DNA of 64,000 nt from positions 19,299 to 83,298 of the forward strand of contig NZ_JASCTH010000026.1 in the NCBI RefSeq assembly GCF_030009775.1. Direction: 5' to 3'. The position numbers and the translations under genes were made by a program. The notes under the pieces were generated by a model. It saw only the letters and a program-made list of their open reading frames with translations, was not told the origin of the DNA and did not search any database. This DNA is from Actinoplanes sandaracinus. Lineage in GTDB: Bacteria > Actinomycetota > Actinomycetes > Mycobacteriales > Micromonosporaceae. Numbering within the stretch: position 1 is the stretch's first letter; each line of letters opens with the position of its first letter. Shown here piece after piece: positions 17,101-24,759 of this stretch.

Positions 17101-19622
17101 ATGATCGCCTTGTTCGGGTCCTGCGCCGGGTCGGGCTGCCCGGTGGCCGCCTGCCGGGTCGGGTAGACCGTGGCGTCACCCTGCTTGATCCAGATCTCCG
17201 GGTTGGCGCCGATGTCGATCGTGCGGTCGGCGTCGACGTCCTTGACGCCGCCGTCGCTGACGACGACGAACCCGACGCTCTTCGCGCCCGGCTTGAGTTT
17301 CACGTAGGCGAAGCGGCCGTAGGAGTCCTCACCGGCGAACGGCTGACCGTCGGGCCAGGTGGTGGACATCGACGGGTCGACGTCACCCCAGACGTAGAGG
17401 TTCTGGTCGTCGTAGCCGCCCGCGGGCCGCTGGTAGTGCACGACCGCGTAGCCGGCGGTGGAAGTGGCCGCCGGGGTGCCGACGGTGATGTTCACGGTCG
17501 ACGACGCGAGCCGGCCCGAGCTGTCGCGGACCACGGCCTTGTAGCGGACGGGGGTGTCGCCGGCCAGCCCGGTCAGGTCGTGGTAGACGCGGTACGGCGC
17601 CTTGTCGGCGGTGCCGAGCAGCTTCCACTCGCCGCCCGCGACCTGCGCCGCGAAAGTCACCGTCGACAGCGGGTCGCCGGTGACGTCGGCGACGATCTCG
17701 GTGCGGGTGGGGACGGAGGCGTCGGCCTTCGGGCTGCTGATGGCCACGGTCGGAGCCTCGGCGGGTACGGCGATCGCGCTCCCGGCCTTGAGGACGATCG
17801 AGGACAGCGCCGGCACGGTGATGGTGATCTTGCCGTCCGCCGCGGCGGTCACCGGGGCGGCGCCACCGTAGACGCCGGTGAACACGGCGCCCGGCGAGGA
17901 GGTCGGGAACGTGACGGTCTGCGTGGTGGTGGCGTTGTTGGCCGCGACGACGTACTCCGCGCGGGTGTCGCGGGCGATGCGGGAGGCCGCGAAGACGCCC
18001 TGACCCTCGGCCGCGTACCGGGTCACCTGGGTGCCGGTGACCAGCGCCGGATTCGCCTTGCGGAGCTTCGCGAGCTCGGCGATGGTCCGGTAGACCGGGT
18101 GCGACGTGTCGTAGTTGTCGACCGCGTGGGTGCGGTCGGTTCCGATCAGGTCGTCGTCCAGGTAGTCCGCGCTCTTGCTGGCGAACATGTCCTGGCGGGC
18201 GTCCTTGTCGCCACCCGGACCGGTGAAGCCCTGCTCGTCACCGGAGTAGACGACCGGCTGGCCGCGGGTCAGGAACATCAGCTCGTGCGCGAGCTGGTCG
18301 CGCTGGAGCCGGCTGTCGGCGGTGGCCGCGGCGGCGATGAACGAGCCGATCCGGCCCATGTCGTGGTTGCCGAGGAAGGTCGGCAGCCGGTCCGCGCCGG
18401 TGTTGCGGGCGGTGTAGAGGTCGTCCTTGGCGTACATGTCGGAGAGGGCGTTCGCGCCGCTGTTGCCGGTGACGAAGCCGCGCGCCGTCTCCTGGAAGGA
18501 GAAGTCCAGGGTGGCGGGCAGGTTGCCCTCCCGCACGTACTTCGACTGGATCTCCTGGTCGGCGGTGTAGACCTCGCCGAACATGAAGAAGTCCTTCTTG
18601 CCGGCCTTCTTCGCGGCCTTCTCGACGCCGGGCGCCCACTGCTGCCAGAACTCCAGGTTGGAGTGCTTGACGGTGTCGAGGCGGTAGCCGTCGATGCCGG
18701 TGTCCCGGACCCAGTCACCGTAGATCTTCGTCATGCCCTCGACCACCTCGGGACGCTCGGTGAAGAGGTCGTCGAGGCCGACGAAGTCGCCGTACTCGGC
18801 GTTCTCACCGGCGAAGGTGGAGTCACCCCGGTTGTGGTACATGTTCACGTCGTTCAGCCACGCCGGCTTCTTGACCTTGCGGTCGGCCGCGTTCGCGAAC
18901 ACCGGGGTGTACGGGTACGACGTCGCGTCCGTCTTCGGGAACTCGTCCGAGCGCGCGTAGTTGCGGTCCTCGAACGGCTGCCCGTCGGTGTCGGTGTACG
19001 GGGAGTCCGCCTTGTCGACGTACGTGTACTTGTTCTCCGCGTACTTGATGACGTCGGCGGTGTGGTTGACGATGATGTCCAGGTAGACCTTCATGCCGCG
19101 CTGGTGCGCCAGCTTGACCAGCCTCTTCAGGTCGGCATTGGTGCCGAAGTGCGGGTCGACCTGGGTGAAGTCGGTGATCCAGTAGCCGTGGTAGCCGGCC
19201 GACACGTCGGCTCCGGCGCCCTGCACGGGACGGTTCTTGAAGACCGGGGCGAGCCAGATGGCGGTGGTCCCGAGTCCCTGGATGTAGTCCAGGCGGTCCA
19301 TCACGCCCTTGAGGTCGCCACCGTGGTAGAAGCCCTTGTCGGCCGGGTCGTGGCCGGTGGCGAGGCGGTCGCCGGAAAGGCCGCCCTTGTCGTTCTTCGC
19401 GTCACCGTTGGCGAACCGGTCCGGAAGCACGAAGTAGAACTGCTCGCCGGAGGTCGGGTTGTCGGAGCCCCAGTGTTCGGACAGGCCCTGCGCGATCGCG
19501 GCGTCGCTGGGGACGGCGGGCGCCGCGGCGGCGGAGGCCGGGACGGCGACGAGTGGGAGGAAGAGGCTGAGCAGAGCGGCGCCCAGCCTCAGACGGCGGT
19601 GGAGGGGTCTTCTCGGTGCCAC
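14157..19622 (-). CDS. Secreted bimodular amylopullulanase (two GH13 domains)
   Basis: 1821-residue exported starch-degrading enzyme. Signal peptide is about residues 1-33. An alpha-amylase-type GH13 domain follows: nucleophile in GYRLDTVKHSN (about 314), acid in FMFGEVYTAD (about 350), NHD near 420. Next come an Ig-like domain (about 620-720), two PUD/CBM41-like domains (VVHYQRPAGGYDDQNLYVWG and IIHWRKADGNYDGWGLHVWA) and a linker/CBM48 region. Last is a pullulanase GH13 with YNWGYDP (about 1300), GFRFDLMGHHP (about 1417), YGEGWNFG (about 1453) and DAHDNE (about 1584). All catalytic residues look intact, so it should cleave both alpha-1,4 and alpha-1,6 bonds. GTG 19622 has GAAGGG 7 bases upstream. 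It is divergent from a LacI-type regulator and close to a malEFG transporter: extracellular starch to imported maltodextrin. Confidence 0.92.
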   Translation of the reverse strand: MAPRRPLHRRLRLGAALLSLFLPLVAVPASAAAAPAVPSDAAIAQGLSEHWGSDNPTSGEQFYFVLPDRFANGDAKNDKGGLSGDRLATGHDPADKGFYHGGDLKGVMDRLDYIQGLGTTAIWLAPVFKNRPVQGAGADVSAGYHGYWITDFTQVDPHFGTNADLKRLVKLAHQRGMKVYLDIIVNHTADVIKYAENKYTYVDKADSPYTDTDGQPFEDRNYARSDEFPKTDATSYPYTPVFANAADRKVKKPAWLNDVNMYHNRGDSTFAGENAEYGDFVGLDDLFTERPEVVEGMTKIYGDWVRDTGIDGYRLDTVKHSNLEFWQQWAPGVEKAAKKAGKKDFFMFGEVYTADQEIQSKYVREGNLPATLDFSFQETARGFVTGNSGANALSDMYAKDDLYTARNTGADRLPTFLGNHDMGRIGSFIAAAATADSRLQRDQLAHELMFLTRGQPVVYSGDEQGFTGPGGDKDARQDMFASKSADYLDDDLIGTDRTHAVDNYDTSHPVYRTIAELAKLRKANPALVTGTQVTRYAAEGQGVFAASRIARDTRAEYVVAANNATTTQTVTFPTSSPGAVFTGVYGGAAPVTAAADGKITITVPALSSIVLKAGSAIAVPAEAPTVAISSPKADASVPTRTEIVADVTGDPLSTVTFAAQVAGGEWKLLGTADKAPYRVYHDLTGLAGDTPVRYKAVVRDSSGRLASSTVNITVGTPAATSTAGYAVVHYQRPAGGYDDQNLYVWGDVDPSMSTTWPDGQPFAGEDSYGRFAYVKLKPGAKSVGFVVVSDGGVKDVDADRTIDIGANPEIWIKQGDATVYPTRQAATGQPDPAQDPNKAIIHWRKADGNYDGWGLHVWAGAANPTDWASPLLPARIDSYGAVFEVPLAAGATSLSYILHNGDTKDLPTDQSLDFAKAGREVWLIAGQETRLLPLVKSASAGGVVDVTKSAAVWLDRGTIAWKTGTGTTLEPVGAGTDGKVYDLVHSATGGIGVADGELTGTFTTVPLSAVRTGLTEAQREEFPHLWQHGAFRVGAKNISDILRGQVVVTERDAAGKLLSATGVQLSGVLDDVYQAATDATLGPVVNGSKASVAVWAPTARSVELEVYDTADQVSPALVELSRNDRTGIWSGKGDWAGKYYEFRVTAWQPAAQKIVTASVTDPYSVALTADSTRSQFVSLADPALAPPGWNSLKKPAAVAPAKIQISELSVRDFSIADASVPAAQRGTFSAFTGDSQGMAHLKSLAKSGVTHLHLLPAFDFATIPEKRADQQQPACDLASLPPDSDKQQECIAAVAATDGYNWGYDPLHYTVPEGGYAVDPSQRTREFRNMVTGVNQAGLRVVMDVVYNHTSAAGTDAKSVLDQIVPGYYHRLLEDGAVANSTCCANTAPENAMMGKLVVDSIVTWAKAYKVDGFRFDLMGHHPKENILAVRKALDKLTVARDGVDGKSIYVYGEGWNFGEVANDARFIQATQINMGGTGIGTFNDRLRDAVRGGGPFDGNPRIQGFASGLAGAPNGDAANGTEAEQRARLLHYQDLIKVGLTGNLADYTFTGSSGAVVKGSQVDYNGAPAGYTVNPGDVITYVDAHDNEILYDSLAYKLPQATTAAQRARAQSVALATTVLGQGAGFVTTGSERLRSKSLDRNSFNSGDWFNQITWDCAAGNGFGRGLPPKADNESKYPYAKPLLADPALIPDCAAVNLANSTYQEFLKIRKSTPAFGLATGSQVQKRVAFPLSGANETAGVITMTIDARGVDRRYKSITVVFNAGTATATQTVPALAGKNVTLHPVQQSSADPVTRTASFASKTGTLTVPTRTVSVFVQN

Positions 19623-19823
19623 AGCGCACCCTTCCGATTCGGTGGTATCGGATTGACTGTTATATATTTCTTCATGCCGACCCGGCGCGGAACCCGCTGG
19701 AAGGACTCCGTAGGGTGGTCCGGACCGTCCCGACGACGCGCCACCGGAAGCACAGCCGAAAAGTCGTTCAAGGTGCGTTCCATCGAACGATCGGCCTGTA
19801 TCACTCCTGTTGCCGGGACGTTA

Positions 19824-19835
19824 GCAAGGTCTTGC
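19824..19835. promoter_or_regulatory. Candidate maltose-regulator operator (GCAAG-GT-CTTGC)
   Basis: Perfect 5-bp inverted repeat GCAAG/CTTGC in the gap between the divergent amylopullulanase and LacI-type genes. The same CTTGC/CTTGCA element recurs several times upstream of malE. A second inverted repeat, CGTTC-CATC-GAACG, lies at 19776-19789. CTTGCA repeats are known in Streptomyces amylase/maltose promoters (from memory). Confidence 0.45.
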
Positions 19836-19883
19836 ATCGAATGGAAGACCTTTCAGGGCCATGCCGAGCAGACAACAGACGAC

Positions 19884-19889
19884 TAGAGT
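19884..19889 (+). promoter_or_regulatory. -10 element of a leaderless promoter (LacI-type regulator)
   Basis: TAGAGT with a 7-base spacer to ATG 19897. It decides the start against the in-frame ATG at 19861, which lies upstream of the promoter element. Confidence 0.55.
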
Positions 19890-19896
19890 TGAGACC

Positions 19897-20946
19897 ATGC
19901 GTGCGCGAATGGCCGATATCGCCAAACAGGCTCAGGTCAGTGAGGCGACGGTGTCGCGTGTCATTAACGACCGCCCCGGCGTCTCTGCTGAAACCCGACA
20001 AGCGGTCCTGACCGCGCTGGACGTCCTCGGGTACGAACGACCGGAAAGATTGCGCAAGCGCAGTGCCGGTCTCGTCGGCCTGGTCGTCCCCGAACTGGAC
20101 AACCCGATCTTCCCGGCCTTCGCCCAGGTGATCGAGTCGACGCTGGCCCAGCACGGCTACACGCCGGTGCTGTGCACCCAATCACCCGGCGGCGTCACCG
20201 AGGACGAGTACGTCGAAATGCTCCTCGACCGGCAGGTCTCCGGCATCGTCTTCATCTCGTCATTGTCGGCCGACACCACCTCGGACCGCTCCCGCTATCA
20301 GCGACTGCTCGACCGGCCGCTGCCGATCGTGCTGGTCAACGGTTACGCCAAGGAGCTGGAAGCACCCTTCGTCTCGTGTGACGACCGGGTCGCCGGCGAC
20401 CTCGGGGTCGTCCATCTGGTGGCGCTCGGGCACCGCCGGATCGGCATGATCTCCGGTCCCAACCGGTTCATCAACACCCAGCGCAAACTCCAGGGCTACC
20501 GCGCGGCGATGAAGCGCGAGGTGGGTCTCTCCGACGCCGAGATCGACGAGTTGGTCTCGCTGACCCTGTTCGGTGTGGAGGGCGGCGAGGTGGCCGCGGA
20601 ACGCCTGCTGAGCAAGGGCGTCACCGGCATCATCTGCGCCTCCGACATGATGGCGCTCGGTGCGATCCGAGCCGCCCGGCGGCGGGGTCTGCGGGTGCCG
20701 GAGGACGTCTCGGTCATCGGCTTCGACGACTCGGCGCTGATCCCGTTCACCGACCCACCCCTGACCACGCTGCGCCAGCCGGTCGCGGCCATGGCGGTGG
20801 CGGCGGTGCGGTCGCTGGTCGACGAGATCAACGGGCACGGCGCGCCACATTCGGAATACCTTTTCCACCCCGAGTTGGTGTCTCGCAACTCGACCGCGAT
20901 CGCCCCGGCCCGGGCGGCTGTTCCGGTCGCCACACCAGCCGCCTGA
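19897..20946 (+). CDS. LacI-family transcriptional regulator of the maltodextrin locus
   Basis: 349-residue repressor-type protein. Helix-turn-helix at the extreme N-terminus (MADIAKQAQVSEATVSRVINDRPGVS) with the hinge region VLTALDVLGYERPERL. The periplasmic-binding-protein-like core follows (LVGLVVPELDNPIFPAFAQVIE, ICASDMMALGAIRAARRRGLRVPEDVSVIGFDDS). Position between a divergent amylopullulanase and the malEFG operon, and shared CTTGC motifs in both control regions, point to a MalR-type regulator responding to maltose or maltodextrin (inference). The 19897 start gives the canonical LacI N-terminus and is preceded by a leaderless -10 element. Confidence 0.85.
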   Translation: MRARMADIAKQAQVSEATVSRVINDRPGVSAETRQAVLTALDVLGYERPERLRKRSAGLVGLVVPELDNPIFPAFAQVIESTLAQHGYTPVLCTQSPGGVTEDEYVEMLLDRQVSGIVFISSLSADTTSDRSRYQRLLDRPLPIVLVNGYAKELEAPFVSCDDRVAGDLGVVHLVALGHRRIGMISGPNRFINTQRKLQGYRAAMKREVGLSDAEIDELVSLTLFGVEGGEVAAERLLSKGVTGIICASDMMALGAIRAARRRGLRVPEDVSVIGFDDSALIPFTDPPLTTLRQPVAAMAVAAVRSLVDEINGHGAPHSEYLFHPELVSRNSTAIAPARAAVPVATPAA

Positions 20947-21019
20947 CGCGAATCACGCCGATGGAGGCCTGGCCTCCGTCCGCGTGACGAGAGAGCGTTC
21001 TCCCTGATTGCCGAAACGC

Positions 21020-21057
21020 ATCCAGGCGCCCCACCGAAATCGGCGGGGCGCCTGGAT
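21020..21057. terminator. Bidirectional terminator hairpin between lacI-type gene and malG
   Basis: Perfect 13-bp stem ATCCAGGCGCCCC / GGGGCGCCTGGAT around a short loop that can itself pair. It sits in the 128-base gap between convergent genes. A TTTT run follows about 9 bases downstream on the plus strand. Confidence 0.75.
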
Positions 21058-21074
21058 GGAAATCGTTTTGCTAA

Positions 21075-21989
21075 TCAGCCCTTCGTGCCGCCGGCGGTAA
21101 GGCCGGACACGAGATGCTTCTGGGCGAAGAGGAATACGATTCCGGCCGGGATCGTGACGAGCACCGCGGCCGCCGTCAGGTATTCCCATTGCGGATTGAA
21201 CTGGGGCACGAACTGCTGGAGACCGTACGCCAGCGTGTATTTGTCATCGGTCTGGATGAACGCCGACGCATACGCCACCTCACCCCAGGCGGTGAGAAAG
21301 GCATAGAAGCCGGTGACCGCGATGGCCGGCCTGGCGAGCGGCAGGATGACCCGGTAGAACGTGCGGAACGGCCCGCAGCCGTCCAGCGAGGCCGCCTCGT
21401 CCAGCGAGGTCGGAATCGAGTCGAAGTAACCCTTGAGCATCCAGGCGCAGAACGGCACGGCGATCGTCAGGTAGGCGATGACCAGGGCCGGCAGCGTGTT
21501 GATCAGACCGAGGTCCGCCATGATCTTGTAGATCGGAACGATCAGGATGGACACCGGGAACATCTGGGTGACCAGGAAGACCATCATCAGGCCCCGGCGG
21601 CCCGGGAAGTTGAAGCGGGACAGCGCGTAACCAGTGGTGGCCGAGAAGAAGATGCCGATCAGCATGGTCAGGCCGGCGACGATGGCCGAGTTCAGGAACC
21701 AGATCGGGAAGTTCGTCTCGAACAGCACGTACTCGTAGTTCGCGAACGTGGGATCCTTCACCAGCGTGATCTCGGTGCTCTGCACCGCGTAACCCGGCTT
21801 GAACGACGACAGCACCACCCAGGCGATCGGGCCGAGCGCGATCAGCGACGCCAGGATGAGCGTGCCGTGCAGCGCGATCGACGCGCCGACGCTGCGCCGG
21901 CCGCGCCGTGGCCTGTTGACGCGGACGGTGCCGAGCGAGGCCGCCGTCGGGGATGCCGGGATCGGCGGAGTCGTGGTCATCTGGGCCAT
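21075..21989 (-). CDS. malG: ABC sugar transporter permease (maltodextrin type, MalG-like)
   Basis: 304-residue inner-membrane permease with six predicted helices. The EAA loop that docks the ATPase is present (DEAASLDGCGPFRTFYRVILPLARPAI). Its first helix follows a basic N-terminal stretch (NRPRRGRRSVGAS). It ends with the usual GLTAGGTKG. ATG is one base after the malF stop, so it is the last gene of malE-malF-malG. No ATPase gene is present here; actinobacterial sugar importers commonly share a distant MsiK-type ATPase (family knowledge). Confidence 0.88.
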   Translation of the reverse strand: MAQMTTTPPIPASPTAASLGTVRVNRPRRGRRSVGASIALHGTLILASLIALGPIAWVVLSSFKPGYAVQSTEITLVKDPTFANYEYVLFETNFPIWFLNSAIVAGLTMLIGIFFSATTGYALSRFNFPGRRGLMMVFLVTQMFPVSILIVPIYKIMADLGLINTLPALVIAYLTIAVPFCAWMLKGYFDSIPTSLDEAASLDGCGPFRTFYRVILPLARPAIAVTGFYAFLTAWGEVAYASAFIQTDDKYTLAYGLQQFVPQFNPQWEYLTAAAVLVTIPAGIVFLFAQKHLVSGLTAGGTKG

Positions 21990-21990
21990 G

Positions 21991-22992
21991 TCACCAAACC
22001 TCGCCTTGCTTGCGCAGCACCCGCCGGTAGAACACCGAGAAGATGAGCAGGATCGAGAGAATCAGTACGCCGTAGGTGGAGGCGAGCGAGTAGTTCCGGA
22101 TGCCTTCGAAGGCCGCCCGGAACGCGCCGGTCACCAGGATCTCGGTCGAGCCCGCCGGCTGGCCCTCGGTCACCAGGAAGATGATCGGGAACATGTTGAA
22201 GGTCCAGATCGTGCCGAGCAGGATCACCGTCATGCTGACCGGCCGCAGACCCGGCAGCGTGATGTTGCGGAACCGCTGCCACGGCGTCGCGCCGTCGATC
22301 TCGGCCGACTCGTAGAGTTCCTCCGGGATGCTCTGCATGCCGCCGAGCAGGGCCACCATCATGAACGGCACGCCCAGCCAGATGTTGGTGACGACCGCGA
22401 CGAAGAGCGCGGTCGACTTGTTGGCGAACCAGGCGACCGAGTCGACGCCGATCGCGTTGAGCACCGAGTTGACCAGGCCGAGCCGCTCGTTGAAGAGGAA
22501 CTTCCAGGCGAAGGCGCTGATGAACGCCGGCACCGCCCAGGGCAGCACCAGCATGACCCGGTAGAGGCCGCGGAACCGCATCTCCCGGTGGATCATGACG
22601 GCCAGGCCGAGGCCGAGGCCGTAGTGGAAGGCGACGCCCGCGGCGGTCCAGATCAGCGTGGTGCCCGTCCACTGCCAGAACTCACCGACCTTGCCGGTGA
22701 GGACGTTGATGTAGTTGTCGAGCCCGACGAACGACCAGGCGTTCGGGTTCTCCCTGCAGACCTCGCCGCCGGTGATCGACTTGGTGCAGATCTCGGCGAC
22801 CTGGTTGGCCTCGGTCTGGTCGGTGAACGTCAGCCAGATGCCGTTCACCAGGGGGTAGAAGATCAGGACCGCCAGGACGGCGACGACGGGCACGACCATC
22901 GCCCAGGCCGCCCAGTGTTTGTCCCAGCTCCGCCTCAACGTGGTCGACAGTCCGGCGCTCCTCGGCGCCGCGTCGGCGGTCACAGTGCTCAT
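21991..22992 (-). CDS. malF: ABC sugar transporter permease (maltodextrin type, MalF-like)
   Basis: 333-residue permease. The N-terminal helix (WAMVVPVVAVLAVLIFYPLVNGIWLTF) is followed by a periplasmic loop that contains two Cys (EICTKSITGGEVCREN) and then the core helices. The EAA loop reads ESAEIDGATPWQRFRNITLPGLRPV. It pairs with MalG to form the channel. Start ATG has TGGAG eight bases upstream. It is separated from malE by 66 bases carrying a hairpin, so it probably sits on the same transcript but at lower level. Confidence 0.88.
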   Translation of the reverse strand: MSTVTADAAPRSAGLSTTLRRSWDKHWAAWAMVVPVVAVLAVLIFYPLVNGIWLTFTDQTEANQVAEICTKSITGGEVCRENPNAWSFVGLDNYINVLTGKVGEFWQWTGTTLIWTAAGVAFHYGLGLGLAVMIHREMRFRGLYRVMLVLPWAVPAFISAFAWKFLFNERLGLVNSVLNAIGVDSVAWFANKSTALFVAVVTNIWLGVPFMMVALLGGMQSIPEELYESAEIDGATPWQRFRNITLPGLRPVSMTVILLGTIWTFNMFPIIFLVTEGQPAGSTEILVTGAFRAAFEGIRNYSLASTYGVLILSILLIFSVFYRRVLRKQGEVW

Positions 22993-23020
22993 CAGCTGTG
23001 CTCCAGGAAGGAAACCGCGT

Positions 23021-23046
23021 GGCGCCGGCCCTTGCGGACCGGCGCC
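23021..23046 (-). terminator. Intercistronic hairpin between malE and malF
   Basis: GGCGCCGG pairs with CCGGCGCC across a 10-base loop, right after the malE stop. In binding-protein operons such hairpins stabilise the upstream mRNA or partly terminate, giving more binding protein than permease (family knowledge). Confidence 0.5.
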
Positions 23047-23058
23047 GGCGTCAGTCGA

Positions 23059-24360
23059 TCAGTTGGTGGCGTACGAGGTGACGACCTCGGCCTTGTACTT
23101 CTGCGCCACGGCGTCGAGCGCAGCCTTGGGGTCCTTGTTCTGGACCAGGACCTCGGTGGCGAGAGTGTCGAGCGGGCCGAAGAACTGGCCGCCCTCCGGG
23201 ATCCACGGACGGTTCACGGCCGACTCGGTGACCGGCTTGAACGCGGAGACGACAGCGTTGTTCTTGACCGTGGGGATCTCGTAGACCGACTTGCGGGTGG
23301 GCAGCACGCCCAGCTTGCCCGCGAGGGTCGCCTGCGACTCGGCGGAGTTCATGAACTTGATGAACTCGACGGCGGCGGCGGCCTTCTCCTGCGGAACACC
23401 GGAGTAGACGACGTAGTTGTGGCCGCCGATCGGCGAACCGGCCTTGGCGGAACCGGCCGGGACCGGGGCGATGCCGAGGTTCTCCAGGCCGCCGAACCCG
23501 GGGGCCGACTTGACGTTGTTGACCTCCCACGGACCGTTGACGATGAACGCGACCTTCTTCTCCTTGAAGAGGGTCATCATCGTGCTGTACGAGTCGGTGG
23601 CCGACGGCTTGACCGCGGCGCCGCTGTCGATCAGGTCCTTGGCGACCTTCAGGCCGGCGACGTTCTGGTCCGAGTTGACCACGATCTTCTTGTTCGCGGT
23701 GTCGACCAGGTCACCGCCCTCGCCGTAGATGAACGGGAGGGTGAAGTAGCCGGCCGGGTTGACGTAGAGGCCCTCGGCGCCGGTCTTCGCCTTGACGGTC
23801 TGGGCGGCGGTCTTCAGCTCGGCCCAGGTCTTCGGCACCGTGACGCCGGCCTTCTCCACCAACTCCTTGTTGTAGAGCAGGGCGAGGCTGTCGGTGACCT
23901 GCGGGATGCCGTAGGTCTTGCCGTCGAACTTGTTGGAGGCCATGGCGGCCGTGTTGTAGTCCGACTCGTCGGCGAGCAGCGCGGAACCGTCCAGCGAGTA
24001 GAGGTAACCCAGCGAGGCGAACTCCGGCACCCAGGCGACCTCGGCGCGCAGGATGTCCGGGGCGCCGGTCTTGGCCGCGGCGGCGGTCTTGAACTTGTTC
24101 TGCGCGTCGGCGAACGGCACCGACTGGTAGTTGACCTTGATCTTCGGGTACTTCGCGTTGAAGCTCTTGATCAGTTCCTGGAAGACCGGAGCCTCGTTCT
24201 TGGCGTCCGAGGTATCCCACCAGGTGAGCTCGGCGGAGAGGGCAGCCGGGTCCGTGGCCTTGGTCTCCGTGCCCGGCTTCTCCTCGGTGCCACAGGCGGC
24301 AATCGTGAAGGCGAGGGCGACAGTGGAGAGTGCGGCCAGTCCCTTGGTTATGCGACGCAT
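23059..24360 (-). CDS. malE: Maltose/maltodextrin-binding lipoprotein
   Basis: 433-residue extracellular solute-binding protein, family 1. The lipoprotein signal ends in a lipobox with Cys23 (TIAAC), so it is anchored to the outer leaflet of the cytoplasmic membrane. Mature features are LTWWDTSDAKNEAPVFQELI, the YGIPQVTDSLALLYNKELVEKAG hinge region and VAFIVNGPWEVNNV. AAGGAG lies 6 bases upstream of ATG. It leads the malE-malF-malG operon. Its control region has a TACCGT -10 flanked by CTTGC repeats. Maltodextrin specificity is inferred from the neighbouring amylopullulanase, not from binding residues. Confidence 0.88.
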   Translation of the reverse strand: MRRITKGLAALSTVALAFTIAACGTEEKPGTETKATDPAALSAELTWWDTSDAKNEAPVFQELIKSFNAKYPKIKVNYQSVPFADAQNKFKTAAAAKTGAPDILRAEVAWVPEFASLGYLYSLDGSALLADESDYNTAAMASNKFDGKTYGIPQVTDSLALLYNKELVEKAGVTVPKTWAELKTAAQTVKAKTGAEGLYVNPAGYFTLPFIYGEGGDLVDTANKKIVVNSDQNVAGLKVAKDLIDSGAAVKPSATDSYSTMMTLFKEKKVAFIVNGPWEVNNVKSAPGFGGLENLGIAPVPAGSAKAGSPIGGHNYVVYSGVPQEKAAAAVEFIKFMNSAESQATLAGKLGVLPTRKSVYEIPTVKNNAVVSAFKPVTESAVNRPWIPEGGQFFGPLDTLATEVLVQNKDPKAALDAVAQKYKAEVVTSYATN

Positions 24361-24703
24361 GTTGCGCTCCTTGAAGACCTGCTAGGTGACGAGCGGACGG
24401 TAGCAAGAAGTTTCGGGGTAAGAAACCCCTTGCGAATCAACTTGCAACACGCCTGTCGCCAGAACCTGCACGATTCCGGCATCGCGGGCGCGATATGCCC
24501 CTCTAGCTGCAGATCCGTTATTCAGCAAGCTCATCGCCGGAACGGTATCGACATGTAAGACGGCTCCATCTCTTGCAGAGCCGCATGCGCGAAGACGCAC
24601 GAGAGAGCGTTTTGTCATGCAACTTCTTCCACCCGCGACTGCAAGTCGGTGCCTGGTCAGGACGTTCGTCGACCGTCTGGAGCAAGAAATGCGACAGGAA
24701 TGT
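24361..24703 (-). promoter_or_regulatory. malE control region with CTTGC repeats
   Basis: About 340 bases without a gene. On the minus strand a TACCGT hexamer (24397-24402) is the likely malE -10 and has CTTGC directly against its upstream side. Further upstream are CTTGC (24429-24433) and CTTGCA (24441-24446) as a direct repeat 12 bases apart, and additional CTTGCA/TGCAAG copies near 24572 and 24640. The cluster is a plausible operator array for the LacI-type regulator. GC content is lower than in the genes. Confidence 0.5.
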
Positions 24704-24741
24704 AAAAAGGCGGTAACGGGCAACCTGCCCGTCACCGCCTT
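24704..24741 (-). terminator. Rho-independent terminator of the solitary DUF4132 gene
   Basis: On the minus strand a 14-bp stem GGCGGTGACGGGCA / TGCCCGTTACCGCC (one mismatch) with a 3-base loop is followed by TTTTT. It starts about 20 bases beyond the DUF4132 stop and is a textbook intrinsic terminator. Confidence 0.85.
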
Positions 24742-24759
24742 CCTGCCGTGCTCACTCGG

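Noticed and set aside
17055..19886. A 943-residue open frame opposite the amylopullulanase gene
   Set aside because: Translation is Val/Arg/Gly/Asp-rich nonsense caused by high GC on the opposite strand; the minus-strand gene has full catalytic motifs.
21799..24558. A 919-residue open frame opposite malE and malF
   Set aside because: Low-complexity shadow of the transporter genes; no domain, no ribosome site.
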